From Egicoccus sp. AB-alg6-2 (lineage in GTDB: Bacteria; Actinomycetota; Nitriliruptoria; Nitriliruptorales; Nitriliruptoraceae), in NCBI RefSeq assembly GCF_041821025.1, contig NZ_JBGUAY010000004.1, forward strand, positions 1 through 64,000: a stretch of 64,000 bases of DNA, given 5' to 3'. The translations under genes and the position numbers were made by a program. A model generated the notes under the pieces. That model ran no database searches, had not been told where the DNA came from, and worked only from the letters and a program-made list of their open reading frames with translations. This document shows positions 51,436 to 62,541 of this stretch, one piece after another (position 1 is the stretch's first letter; each line of letters opens with the position of its first letter).

Positions 51436-52919
51436 CGGCCGGTCATCTCGAGCCAGCGCAGCAGCGTGCGGACGGCGACGCCGGTGCCGTGACGCGGGTT
51501 GTGGTAGCGGTCCTCGTCCTGCCAGAACGGCCCGGCGATGTCGAGGTGGACCCAGGGCCGGCCGTCGACGAACTCGCGGAGGAACAGGCCCGCGATCGTC
51601 GCGCCGGCCTCGTCGCCGCGGCCGATGTTGTCGATGTCGGCCACCTCGGACTCGAGGTTGTCGCGCAGTTCCTCCCACAGCGGCAGGTGCCACATCGCCT
51701 CGCCGGCGGCCTCGGAGGCGGTCAGGACCTGGCGCAGCAGGTCGTCGTCGTTGGCGAACACGGCGCTGGCACGCTTCCCGAGGGCCCGGGCGGCCGCGCC
51801 GGTGAGCGTGGCGACGTCGACGACCGCCTCGACGTCGTCGTCCTCGACCGCGAGGCTGAGCCCGTCGGCCATGACCAGGCGCCCCTCGGCGTCGGTGTTC
51901 ATCACCTCGACGGTGGTGCCGTTGCGGATGGTGATGACGTCACTGGGGCGCTGCGCGTCTGCGCCGATCATGTTCTCGGCCAGACACAGGTAGCCGACCA
52001 CCTCGACCTTGACGTCGAGGTCAGCCAGCGCGCTGAAGACGGCCAGGACCGCGCCCGCGCCGCCCATGTCGCCCTTCATCGACTCCATGATCTCCGACGG
52101 ACGCTTCAGCGAGATGCCGCCGGTGTCGAACGTGATGCCCTTGCCGACGAGCGCGACCTTCGCGACGGGGGAGTCCGGTCGGTAGTGCAGCTTGACGAGG
52201 CGAGGTGGGCGTGCCGAGCCGCGTCCGACGGCGAGGATGCCGCCGCAGCGCTCCTCGATCAGTCGCGCCTCGTCCCAGACCTCGACCTCGACGCCGGCGG
52301 ACACGAGCCCGTCGGCGCGTTGGGCGATGTCGTCGGGGCCGAGCAGGTTCGGCGGCGTGCTGACGAGGTCACGGGCGATGTTCTGCGCCGCCGCGTGGGT
52401 GCGCGCCAACTGCAGTTGCCGGTCGGCGGCGTCGACCAGCGAGGACGGGACGACCAGGGTGACGTCCGCGACCTCGAGCGGGTCGCGGCCGGGGCGGCAG
52501 TCGTCGAAGCGGTAGGCGCCCAGCAGCACGCCCTCGGCGACGGCGCGGACGGTCTCGACCGCGGGCTGGACCAGCACCAGGGTGGTCGCGATGGCGCGGC
52601 ACGTAGGGGCAAGGTGTCGTGCCGCAGACCCGGCGGCGCGGCGCAGCTGTTCCCCGGACAGCTCGTCCATCCTGCCGAGGCCGACCAGGGTGACCCGCCC
52701 CCACGGTTGTCCGGGGGCGGCCAGGTCGAGGACCTCGCCGAGGCGGCCGCGGAACCGGGCGTCGCGCGGGACCTCGTCGAGGCCGAGCGCCTGCAACGCC
52801 TGTTCGGCCCCGGGTGCCTCGATGGCGCCGCGGAAGACGGGCACGACCAGGGCGTCGACGTCGAGGTCGCCGACGCCGTCGGTCGTGACGTGCAGGGCGG
52901 GCAGTCGGCTGGGCAACAC
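51432..52919 (-). CDS. pepA: Leucyl aminopeptidase (M17)
   Basis: A 495-residue cytosolic aminopeptidase with two metals. Catalytic elements: LVGKGITFDTGGISLKRPSE (Lys and Asp), MKGDMGGAGAVLA and the family signature NTDAEGRLVMADGLSLA; the end reads WVHLDIAGPFWQD. The N-terminal 170 residues form the macro-like domain. GTG start has no strong ribosome site; the gene follows the osmolyte-transport operon on the same strand by 34 nt and may be cotranscribed with it. Confidence 0.94.
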   Translation of the reverse strand: MLPSRLPALHVTTDGVGDLDVDALVVPVFRGAIEAPGAEQALQALGLDEVPRDARFRGRLGEVLDLAAPGQPWGRVTLVGLGRMDELSGEQLRRAAGSAARHLAPTCRAIATTLVLVQPAVETVRAVAEGVLLGAYRFDDCRPGRDPLEVADVTLVVPSSLVDAADRQLQLARTHAAAQNIARDLVSTPPNLLGPDDIAQRADGLVSAGVEVEVWDEARLIEERCGGILAVGRGSARPPRLVKLHYRPDSPVAKVALVGKGITFDTGGISLKRPSEIMESMKGDMGGAGAVLAVFSALADLDVKVEVVGYLCLAENMIGADAQRPSDVITIRNGTTVEVMNTDAEGRLVMADGLSLAVEDDDVEAVVDVATLTGAAARALGKRASAVFANDDDLLRQVLTASEAAGEAMWHLPLWEELRDNLESEVADIDNIGRGDEAGATIAGLFLREFVDGRPWVHLDIAGPFWQDEDRYHNPRHGTGVAVRTLLRWLEMTGR

Positions 52920-52953
52920 CGCTCCAGGGCTCGGGGTCGGCCAGCCTAGACAA

Positions 52954-53940
52954 TCAGCCGACCAGCCCCTGTTCGGCCAGCCACTCGCCGGCGATCTCGG
53001 CCGGCGCGCGACCCTCGCCGGAACGGCTGTTGAGGTCGACCAGCACCTCGGTGGTCAGGGCGGCGCTGACGGCGTCGATGAGACTGACCAGGTCGTCGCC
53101 GTAGGCGTCGACGATCTCGGTCCGCACGACCGGGACGATGTTCTCCGGCGGGACGATGCCCTCGGTGTCTTCGAGGTGGACCAGGGCCTCGTCGGCCAGG
53201 ACGGCGTCGGTGGAGAACAGCAGGATGAGGTCGACGTCGCCGGCCTGCAGCGCCGCAAGTCGGGCGCTGGCCTCACCGATCGACTCGAACTGCACGTCGA
53301 GGCCGTAGACGTCGGTCAGTCCGCGCATGCAGGTGTCGCGCTCCTCGCACTCGGGCGGGCCGGCGAAGGTGATCGGGCCGGCGTCGGCGAGGTCGGCCAG
53401 GGTGGACAGCCCGTGCTCCTCGGCGAACGTCGACGAGGTCACGAAGGCGTTGGTGTTCTCCGCCGGTGCCGGCTCCAACACGCTGACGCCCTCGGCCTCG
53501 AACGCCTCGCGCAGCGCGGCCACGCCGCTGTCGACGTCAGCCGGCGGCTCCTGCCCGAAGCCGGTGACCAACGAGGAGCCGAGGTACTCGGGCAGCAGGC
53601 CGAGGTTGCCGCCGGTCAGCTCGGGGAAGATGAGCTCGCGGGAGCCGAGGTCGAGCTGGCGGCCGACCGGGTAGCCGGCGTCCTCGAGCGCCTGGCCGTA
53701 GATCTCGGCCAGGATCGTCGACTCGGGGAAGTCGAACGAGGACGCCACGATCTCGGGACCGTCGCCGACCTCGGGGTCGGCCGCCGCCGGGTCGTCCTCG
53801 GCGGGGTCGCCGGTCTGGGCGTCGGGGGTCTGCTCGACGTCGTCGCCGTCGCCACCGCAGGCGGCCAGGAGCAGGGCCAGGACGGCCAGCGGGGCCAGCG
53901 CCCGTGTCAGCCGTGTCGGACGAAGAGAGGGTGCGCGCAT
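52954..53940 (-). CDS. Glycine betaine/choline-type substrate-binding lipoprotein
   Basis: A 328-residue lipoprotein. The signal peptide ends with lipobox LALLLAAC, then a 40-residue acidic linker and the OpuAC domain (GPEIVASSFDFPESTILAEI, NLGLLPEYLGSSLVTGFG, ALQAGDVDLILLFSTDAVLA). It presents a quaternary amine, probably choline, betaine or carnitine, to the two permeases upstream. The aromatic cage residues cannot be placed from sequence alone. It is the last gene of a four-gene operon, after an 80-nt gap. Confidence 0.92.
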   Translation of the reverse strand: MRAPSLRPTRLTRALAPLAVLALLLAACGGDGDDVEQTPDAQTGDPAEDDPAAADPEVGDGPEIVASSFDFPESTILAEIYGQALEDAGYPVGRQLDLGSRELIFPELTGGNLGLLPEYLGSSLVTGFGQEPPADVDSGVAALREAFEAEGVSVLEPAPAENTNAFVTSSTFAEEHGLSTLADLADAGPITFAGPPECEERDTCMRGLTDVYGLDVQFESIGEASARLAALQAGDVDLILLFSTDAVLADEALVHLEDTEGIVPPENIVPVVRTEIVDAYGDDLVSLIDAVSAALTTEVLVDLNSRSGEGRAPAEIAGEWLAEQGLVG

Positions 53941-54020
53941 TGCGGGGTCCTTCGGGGAGGGGTGCCGTCTGTCGGGAAGGCTAGGGCGAGGACGCGGACG
54001 GGCGACGTCCGCAGTTCGGA

Positions 54021-54764
54021 TCAGCCGGCGGCCCCGGCCCGGTTCGCGACGTCGGCGCGGGTCGCGTCCGAGCGCACGCCGTGGGGGATGAGCAGGCGTT
54101 CGAGCAGTCCGAACGCCGCATCGGCCAGCAGCGTGAGGGCGGCGAGCAGCAGGGCGCCGGCCAGCACGGTCGGCCGTCCGGCGATGCCGCGGGCGAAGCC
54201 GTCGATGACGAAGCGGCCGAGTCCGCCGCCGTTGGTCACGATCGCGCCGATCGCGGTGGTGGCGATGACCTGCAGGAAGGCGATGCGGATCCCGGCGAGC
54301 ATGACCGGGCTGGCCAGGGGCAGTTCGATCTGGCGTAGGACCTGCGACTCGGTGTAGCCCATGCCGCGGGCGGCCTCGACCATCGCCGGGTCGACGTTCC
54401 TCACGGCGGTGTAGGTGTTGGTGAACACCGGCGGCAGGGCCAGTGCGGTCAGGGCGAGCGCGAGCGGCCAGAAGCGGGTGCCGACCCAGCCCGTGCGGGT
54501 GGCCAGGAGCCAGAACAGCACGATCAGGCCGAACGAGGGGATGGCGCGGCCGAGGTTGACCACCGACGACGCCAGTGCCTCGGCGCGGCGGCGGTGGGCC
54601 AACTGCAGCGCGGCCGGCACGGCCAGCACGACCGCGAGCAGGATCGCCACCAGCGACACCCACAGGTGTTCGACGACGCGGAACGGCACGCCGGACGGTT
54701 CGGTGAGGCTCCAGCGCGCCGGGTCGGCGAACCACGCCAGGGTGTCGGCCAGCAGTTCGGTCAT
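54021..54764 (-). CDS. OpuC-like ABC transporter permease 2
   Basis: A 247-residue permease with about six helices. The EAA loop is VEAARGMGYTESQVLRQIEL PLASPVMLAG, and GAIVTNGGGLGRFVIDGFARG is the typical OpuBB/ProW-family segment. Start and previous stop overlap as ATGA. An N-terminal soluble stretch of about 30 residues precedes the first helix (LWVSLVAILLAVVLAVP). Confidence 0.92.
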   Translation of the reverse strand: MTELLADTLAWFADPARWSLTEPSGVPFRVVEHLWVSLVAILLAVVLAVPAALQLAHRRRAEALASSVVNLGRAIPSFGLIVLFWLLATRTGWVGTRFWPLALALTALALPPVFTNTYTAVRNVDPAMVEAARGMGYTESQVLRQIELPLASPVMLAGIRIAFLQVIATTAIGAIVTNGGGLGRFVIDGFARGIAGRPTVLAGALLLAALTLLADAAFGLLERLLIPHGVRSDATRADVANRAGAAG

Positions 54765-55443
54765 GCGGGTTGCCGCCGGCGCGCCCATGGGGTGAGGAAG
54801 CGTTCAAGGCCGAGCAGCAGCACGTCGACGGCGATGGCCAGCACCACGGAGAGCAGGGTGCCGACCACGATCATGGTCGGGAACGCCGGCGTGGTCCGAA
54901 ACCCGCGCAGGATGAAGAACCCGAGCCCGCCGCGACCGAGCAACGCGGTGACGGTGACGAGTCCGATGACGGTCACCGACGCGATCCGCAGGCCGGCGAC
55001 GATGACGGGCAGCGCCAGCGGAAGCTCGATCTCGACGAACCGGCGGCCGCGGCGGTAGCCCATGCCGTCGGCCGCCTCGAGCACCTCCGACGGGACGCCG
55101 TCGATGCCGGAGGTGATGTTTCGCACCAGGATCAGGATCGTGTAGGTGATGAGCGCGATGATGGCGACCCGGTCGGTGATGCCGAAGAACGGCACCAGCA
55201 GCGCGAACAGCGCCAACGACGGGATCGTGTAGAGCACACCACCGAAGCCGAGGATTGGCGCCAGCGTCCACCGCCAACGCAGGCCGATCAGGGCCAGGAC
55301 GAGGGAGATCGCGAGCCCGATGGTGACCGCGACGGCGGTGAAGTACAGGTGCTGCAGGGCCTGTTCCCAGATCCAGCCACGGTTGTGGGCGACCCAGTCC
55401 CACTCGAGCAGCGGACGCGACGCCTGGGCGAGGACGCCCGCCG

Positions 55444-55447
<4 letters not shown>
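54761..55447 (-). CDS. OpuC-like ABC transporter permease 1
   Basis: A 228-residue permease. Helices begin at LYFTAVAVTIGLAISLVLAL; GFGGVLYTIPSLALFALLVP and the EAA loop VLEAADGMGYRRGRRFVEIE LPLALPVI are diagnostic; it ends with TALLGRGGLGFFILRG and a last helix. The GTG start overlaps the ATPase stop as GTGA, so translation is coupled through the operon. Confidence 0.92.
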
Positions 55448-56595
<1,148 letters not shown>

Positions 56596-56664
56596 GCGCA
56601 GGTCTCCTCGAACACCGGCTCGCGACAGGCAGCGACCCTATGCGAGCCGGACGAGGTTCGAAGC

Positions 56665-56670
56665 TACGGT
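56665..56670 (+). promoter_or_regulatory. Putative -10 element (TACGGT) for the unknown gene
   Basis: TACGGT lies 41 nt before the GTG at 56712, in the divergent gap with the ABC operon. Confidence 0.35.
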
Positions 56671-56711
56671 CGCCCCGGTCGGGTGCTCTGCCGTCGACCG
56701 CAGGAGAAGCC

Positions 56712-57191
56712 GTGCCGCTCAGCGACTACGAGGACCTGTTCGTCGGCGCACGCCTGTGGGGCCTGGAGTTGGAACCGCGGTACCGGGTGCTCGCTGTCAC
56801 CCTCGAACTCACCGAGGCGGCGCACCCGCGCGACGGTGTCGAGGACCGTCGCGTGCAACTGTTGGTGCATCCGGTGTCGACGATCCTGGCGTCGCTGCGC
56901 AGCGTGGGGGAGGAGGGCAGGCGGCTGCACACCTTCGAGGACTCACAGCTGGTGGACGTGGCGGCCGCCGTCGGGGGAGCGGAGGTCACCTCGCCCCTGT
57001 TCGGACGCCCGGAGCCACGCCCGGGCACGTGGGGACCGCAGTTCAGCCTCGAGGGCCGGTCGACCGCGCCCGATGGCACGCGCCACACGCTGACGATCGT
57101 CGTCCGCACCGACGACCTCGAACTCGACCTCTTCGCCCGTTTCGACGTCATGGAACTCAAGGACCCGCACGGGGCCGACCTCCTGGCGTGA
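56712..57191 (+). CDS. Protein of unknown function, 159 residues
   Basis: I do not recognise this protein. It is soluble, with alternating strands (YRVLAVTLELTEAAH, RRVQLLVHPVSTILASLR, HTLTIVVRTDDLELDLFARF) and no Cys or membrane helix, which suggests a beta-rich domain. GTG has AGGAG 6 nt upstream and GC3 is high, so it is very likely real. It is divergent from the osmolyte transporter and upstream of the Tad pilus genes, with a 140-nt gap to the first prepilin, so it probably belongs to neither. Confidence 0.7.
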   Translation: MPLSDYEDLFVGARLWGLELEPRYRVLAVTLELTEAAHPRDGVEDRRVQLLVHPVSTILASLRSVGEEGRRLHTFEDSQLVDVAAAVGGAEVTSPLFGRPEPRPGTWGPQFSLEGRSTAPDGTRHTLTIVVRTDDLELDLFARFDVMELKDPHGADLLA

Positions 57192-57245
57192 GCAGTCGGG
57201 ATTCTCGGTAGGCGTCGCTGAATCATCAATTCTGGCGATGCCGCT

Positions 57246-57265
57246 CTATGGGCGCGCCCGCATAG
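57246..57265 (+). promoter_or_regulatory. Imperfect palindrome upstream of the flp genes
   Basis: CTATG (57246-57250) and CATAG (57261-57265) flank a GC core (GGCGCGCC within) in the 140-nt gap before the first prepilin gene. It is a possible operator for the pilus operon; CATAGT may also act as a -10. Two mismatches occur inside the palindrome. Confidence 0.35.
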
Positions 57266-57331
57266 TTCCTCCTAGCAACACGGCGTCAGCACTCGGGCCG
57301 ACGCCAGACGCTACCCAGGAGACTCAGAACT

Positions 57332-57550
57332 ATGTTCGACAAGATGTTCATCACCCTGCAAATCCTCCGCGGCGACTTCGTCGCTCGTTTCAAGGACGAC
57401 GAAGGCGCGACCGCCGTTGAATACGGTCTCCTCGTAGCGCTCATCGCCGCGGTCATTATCGGGACAGTCGTGACCCTTGGTGGTCAGATCAACCAGGCCT
57501 TCCAAGACATCGTTACCGGACTCGGCGGCGCCGTTGGCGACGGGGGCTAA
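57332..57550 (+). CDS. flp: Flp/Fap type IVb prepilin
   Basis: A 72-residue prepilin. A 25-residue leader ends in DDEG, then the mature start ATAVEYGLLVALIAAVIIGT with the Glu at +5 and the following Tyr that define Flp pilins. The C-terminus is short (INQAFQDIVTGLGGAVGDGG). AGGAG lies 10 nt before ATG. This is the likely main subunit of the pilus assembled by the downstream cpa/tad genes. The matching prepilin peptidase is not in the window. Confidence 0.93.
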   Translation: MFDKMFITLQILRGDFVARFKDDEGATAVEYGLLVALIAAVIIGTVVTLGGQINQAFQDIVTGLGGAVGDGG

Positions 57551-57629
57551 TTTGCCGAGATCGTTCTCGAGGGGGTCGTCAATGCAGCACCCGGCGACCC
57601 CCTCGCGAGCGATAGAGGAGCGACGAAAA

Positions 57630-57767
57630 ATGTGCGACGAAAATGGGGCATCCAGTGTCGAGTATGGCCTGCTCCTTGCGGGAATTGCAGCGGCCCTTCT
57701 CGCGATCGTTGCGACGCTTGGCGCAGATGTCCTCGAACTGTTTCAGGCCGTAGAGGGGCAGTTCTGA
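57630..57767 (+). CDS. Second Flp-like prepilin
   Basis: A 45-residue prepilin-like protein: leader MCDENG, then ASSVEYGLLLAGIAAALLAI with the Glu-Tyr pair. GAGGAG lies 8 nt before ATG 57630. An alternative ATG at 57582 (GAGGGGG upstream) would give a 22-residue leader of more usual length, but the extra codons lack GC3 bias. Its stop overlaps the TadE ATG (TGATG). It may be a minor pilin. Confidence 0.8.
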   Translation: MCDENGASSVEYGLLLAGIAAALLAIVATLGADVLELFQAVEGQF

Positions 57768-58150
57768 TGCGTGAATTTCGTCAGGGACACGAAGCAGGTG
57801 AGGGAGCGGCCGCGGTAGAGATGGCGATCCTGCTGCCGGTTCTCATGCTCCTTCTCGGTGGGATCATCGACTTCGGCTTCATGCTCAACGCGCAGATCAG
57901 CCTGACCCATGCGGCTCGGGAGGGTGTGCGGGTCGAAGCAATTGGAGCCACCCCGCCGCCGACCCCGGTCGCGGCAGCCACCGCTGCCTTCACCGCTCCG
58001 GCGGTGACCGGCTTCACCGCCGCCGTGACGCGGGCCTGCCCCGTGGCGAACGGCGCGCAGGTCACGACATCGGCGACCTACACGCCGTTCCTGCTGCCGA
58101 TCGGTGCACGAAACCTCACGAGTCAGGCGGTGATGCGATGCAACGGTTGA
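57767..58150 (+). CDS. TadE-like pseudopilin
   Basis: A 127-residue TadE-family protein. After a short leader ending GEG, the segment AAAVEMAILLPVLMLLLGGI is the pseudopilin N-terminus, followed by FMLNAQISLTHAAREGVRVE, the typical TadE continuation. The C-terminal domain has two Cys (RACPVANG and MRCNG) that may pair. It overlaps the flp-like gene before and the TadG-like gene after. Confidence 0.88.
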   Translation: MREFRQGHEAGEGAAAVEMAILLPVLMLLLGGIIDFGFMLNAQISLTHAAREGVRVEAIGATPPPTPVAAATAAFTAPAVTGFTAAVTRACPVANGAQVTTSATYTPFLLPIGARNLTSQAVMRCNG

Positions 58151-59109
58151 ACCAGGAGGACGGCGCCGTTGCCGTCATCGTCGCCCTGCTCCTCGTCGTC
58201 CTCGTCGGCGTGGGAGCGCTGGCTGTCGATGCCGGCAACCTCTATTGGGAACGCCGCGCGCTGCAGAACGGCGCCGATGCCGCCGCCCTGGCAGCCGCTC
58301 AGGACTTCGCTTCCAACTCCGCTGGCACGGCGGAGGCCACGGCACGACAGTACGCCCAGGCGAACAACAGTCGTGGTGCATTCGTCGAAGAGTTCACTCA
58401 GCCGACGCCCAACAGCGTCCGGGTGACGACGGCGACAGGTGCTCAGACTGGTGCAGGGACGCTGACGGCCATCCTTGCCGGAGTGCTCGGGCAGGATGAA
58501 TACGGAACTCGGGCGACAGCAACGGCGACCTGGGGAGCGTTCGGCGGCGGCGCCACGGTGCCTCTGACCATGTCCCAATGCGAATGGAACGTCCTCACCG
58601 GGGGAAATCTCGCGAATCTGCCCACATCCGAGCGAACGATCTATTTCCACAGTTCGCAGACGGCCGCGACGCAGAACACGTGCGGGGGCCCTGCCAACCA
58701 GAACCATCCTGGTGGTTTCGGCTGGCTGAACACCGCATCGGGTACCTGTTCGGCCACGGTCTACATGGGACAAGTGGCGACCGACACCGGCAACAACGTC
58801 CCGAACGGGTGCACGCAAACGTTCTTCCAGCAGTTGATCGGTGGCGATCCGGTACTGATGCCGGTCTTCGGCAACATCAGCAACGCACAGGGAAACAACG
58901 CGACGTACAACATCGTTGGTTTCGCGGCATTCGAAGTAACGGGCTACCGCTTCAGTGGCAGTCAGTACAACGAGCCTGCCGGCAATGTGCCGTGTAGCGG
59001 CAACGACCGCTGTATCCGCGGGCGCTTCGTCGCCTACTACGACCTGGGCGCAGAGCCCTCCCCGAGCGCCACGGATTTCGGTGCTTACGTCATCGGTTTG
59101 ACCGGCTAG
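58138..59109 (+). CDS. TadG-like pilus-associated protein
   Basis: A 323-residue protein. DGAVAVIVALLLVVLVGVGA is an N-terminal membrane segment followed by VDAGNLYWERRALQNGADAA, the TadG/putative Flp pilus-assembly signature. The external part (residues 60-323) is Asn/Thr/Gly-rich with six or more Cys and no recognised domain, and its codon use is less GC-biased than the rest of the window. It overlaps tadE by 13 nt. It probably lies outside the membrane as a pilus-base or minor component. Confidence 0.85.
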   Translation: MQRLNQEDGAVAVIVALLLVVLVGVGALAVDAGNLYWERRALQNGADAAALAAAQDFASNSAGTAEATARQYAQANNSRGAFVEEFTQPTPNSVRVTTATGAQTGAGTLTAILAGVLGQDEYGTRATATATWGAFGGGATVPLTMSQCEWNVLTGGNLANLPTSERTIYFHSSQTAATQNTCGGPANQNHPGGFGWLNTASGTCSATVYMGQVATDTGNNVPNGCTQTFFQQLIGGDPVLMPVFGNISNAQGNNATYNIVGFAAFEVTGYRFSGSQYNEPAGNVPCSGNDRCIRGRFVAYYDLGAEPSPSATDFGAYVIGLTG

Positions 59110-59121
59110 GAGAAGCGAATC

Positions 59122-59913
59122 ATGCGCAAGGTCTTGGGTGTGCTCGGCGCCTTTCTGTTGGCGTTGGTCGGCACTGGGCTGCTGGTGGCATATGTGCGGG
59201 GGGCCGAGGACCGGGCACTCGCCGGTGAAGAGGTCGTCGAGGTACTGGTCGTGAACCAGGACGTGCCTCGCGGCACGCAGGCAGCCGAACTGGCGTCATA
59301 CGTGACGACCGAGCGGGTGCCGGTGAAGGTGCGTGCCTTCGGCAGCGTCGATGACCTGGAAGATCTCGAGGGCCAGATCGCCGCCGTCGACCTCCTTGCT
59401 GGGGAACAACTGGTCCGGCCACGCTTCGTCACGCCGGAGGAGCTGGTCGAAGAGGCCGCGATCGAGATACCCGAGGGGTTGCAGGAGGTGACGCTCTCGC
59501 TGGCACCGCAGCGGGCACTCGGCGGCAAGGTCAAGCCCGGTGACACGGTCGGGCTGTTCGCATCCTTCTCCCTGGACGACGAGCGCGAGGACGAGGAGAT
59601 CGCCGAGGAGGAGCGCGAGGCGTATCGGGAGCGCCTCAGTGATACCGCCAAGATGATCCTGCACAAGCTGCTGGTCACCAACGTGCAGTGGGAGCAGGTA
59701 CCGCAGACGCCTGCCGAGGGCGAGGCGACGGGCAACACCATCGAACTGGCACCGACGGGGAACCTGCTGGTGACCTTCGCGGTGAACGTGGACCAGGCAG
59801 AACGCATGGTTTTCACCGCCGAGCACGGGCTCGTCTGGCTCTCCGCTGAACCGGAGACGGCCAGCGAAGAAGGCAGCCTGCTGCGGACGCCGAGGAACAT
59901 CTACGATGACTGA
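59122..59913 (+). CDS. cpaB: CpaB/RcpC-like pilus assembly protein
   Basis: A 263-residue protein. One N-terminal helix (LGVLGAFLLALVGTGLLVAY) is followed by a SAF domain (VEVLVVNQDVPRGTQAAELA ... VDLLAGEQLVRPRFV) and an RcpC-type domain with ALGGKVKPGDTVGLFASFSL. It is the periplasmic or cell-wall CpaB component of Flp pili. A charged insert (DDEREDEEIAEEEREAYRER) splits the RcpC part. ATG has AGGAGAAG upstream; the gene overlaps cpaE by 8 nt. Confidence 0.9.
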   Translation: MRKVLGVLGAFLLALVGTGLLVAYVRGAEDRALAGEEVVEVLVVNQDVPRGTQAAELASYVTTERVPVKVRAFGSVDDLEDLEGQIAAVDLLAGEQLVRPRFVTPEELVEEAAIEIPEGLQEVTLSLAPQRALGGKVKPGDTVGLFASFSLDDEREDEEIAEEEREAYRERLSDTAKMILHKLLVTNVQWEQVPQTPAEGEATGNTIELAPTGNLLVTFAVNVDQAERMVFTAEHGLVWLSAEPETASEEGSLLRTPRNIYDD

Positions 59914-61095
59914 CCTCCGAATCCTCCTCGCCACGCCAGAAGCGGGCTACGAGCAGCGCGTCCGCCAGGCCTTCCGGGGCATGCTCAACGGTGACCTCCG
60001 CCGGTGGGACGGCCACCTCGGAGCCGTGACGCCGGACGCGGTGCTGGGCCAACTCGGGGACGTGCAGCCAGACGTCGTGGCCATCGGACCCGGCCTGGAA
60101 CTCGACAGCGCACTGGAGCTGGCCAAGCGGTTGGAGCAGGACCGGCCGGAGATCAGCGTCCTGCTGATCACCGAGACCACGCCGACGCTGTGGGAGCAGG
60201 CGCTTCGCGCCGGGGTTCGCGACGTGCTCGCTCCAGACGCGGTCGATGCCGACGTGCGCAGCGCCTTTGACCGGGCACTCGCCGTGGCCGAAGGCCGGCG
60301 TCGAATGCTCGCTCCGCCACCTATGGAGGCGCGGGGTCGCATCATCACGGTGCTCTCGCCCAAGGGCGGCTCCGGCAAGACCACGCTGTCCACCAACCTG
60401 GCCGTCGGTCTTGCCATGGCGCAGCCGGGCCGTGTGGTCATCGTGGATCTCGACCTGCAGTTCGGTGACGTGTCCAGCGCACTGCGCGTCACGCCCGAGT
60501 CCAGCATCGTCGATGCGGTACGCACGCCCGGCCCACTCGACGTCATGACGCTGAAGACCCTGCTCACGCCGCATGCGTCCAGCCTGTGGGCGCTGTGTGG
60601 TCCTGAGTCACCGGCCGAAGGTGAAGCGGTCTCGGCCGAGCAGGCCAAGGACGTCGTCGAAGCGCTGGCGGGCGAGTTCGACTACGTCATCGTCGACACC
60701 TGCGCCGGCATCACGGAGCACACGCTGTCGGTGCTCGAGGTCTCCAGCGACCTCGTGCTGATGTGCGCGATGGACGTCCTGAGCGTGCGCAGCCTTCGCA
60801 AGGAGGTCGACGCGCTCGAACAGCTCGGGATGACGCAGCAGAAGCGCCACTTCGTCATCAACCGGGCCGACTCCAAGGTCGGCCTGGACATCAAGGACGT
60901 CGAGGCGACCGTCGGCCTGCCGGTGGACGTCGCCGTCTCCAGCTCGCGTGCTGTGCCGCTGTCGATGAACCAGGGGTCTCCGGTCGTGGAGTCGGATCCG
61001 CGATCGGCGGTCGCACGGCAGTTCACCAACCTGGTGAACCAGTTCACCGACCAGCCGCAGCGGGCGGGGCTGTCACTGTTGCGGAGGGGTGGACG

Positions 61096-61099
<4 letters not shown>
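59906..61099 (+). CDS. cpaE: CpaE/TadZ-like ATPase
   Basis: A 397-residue MinD/ParA-type protein that localises the Tad machine. Residues 1-125 form an atypical receiver domain (VVAIGPGLELDSALELAKRL ... VRDVLAPDAVDADVRSAFDR); then TVLSPKGGSGKTTLSTNLAV is an intact deviant Walker A, VVIVDLDLQFGDVSSALR and YVIVDTCAGITEHTLSVLE follow. Unlike several TadZ proteins the catalytic motifs are not degenerate. It overlaps cpaF as ATGA. Confidence 0.92.
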
Positions 61100-62537
<1,438 letters not shown>

Positions 62538-62541
<4 letters not shown>

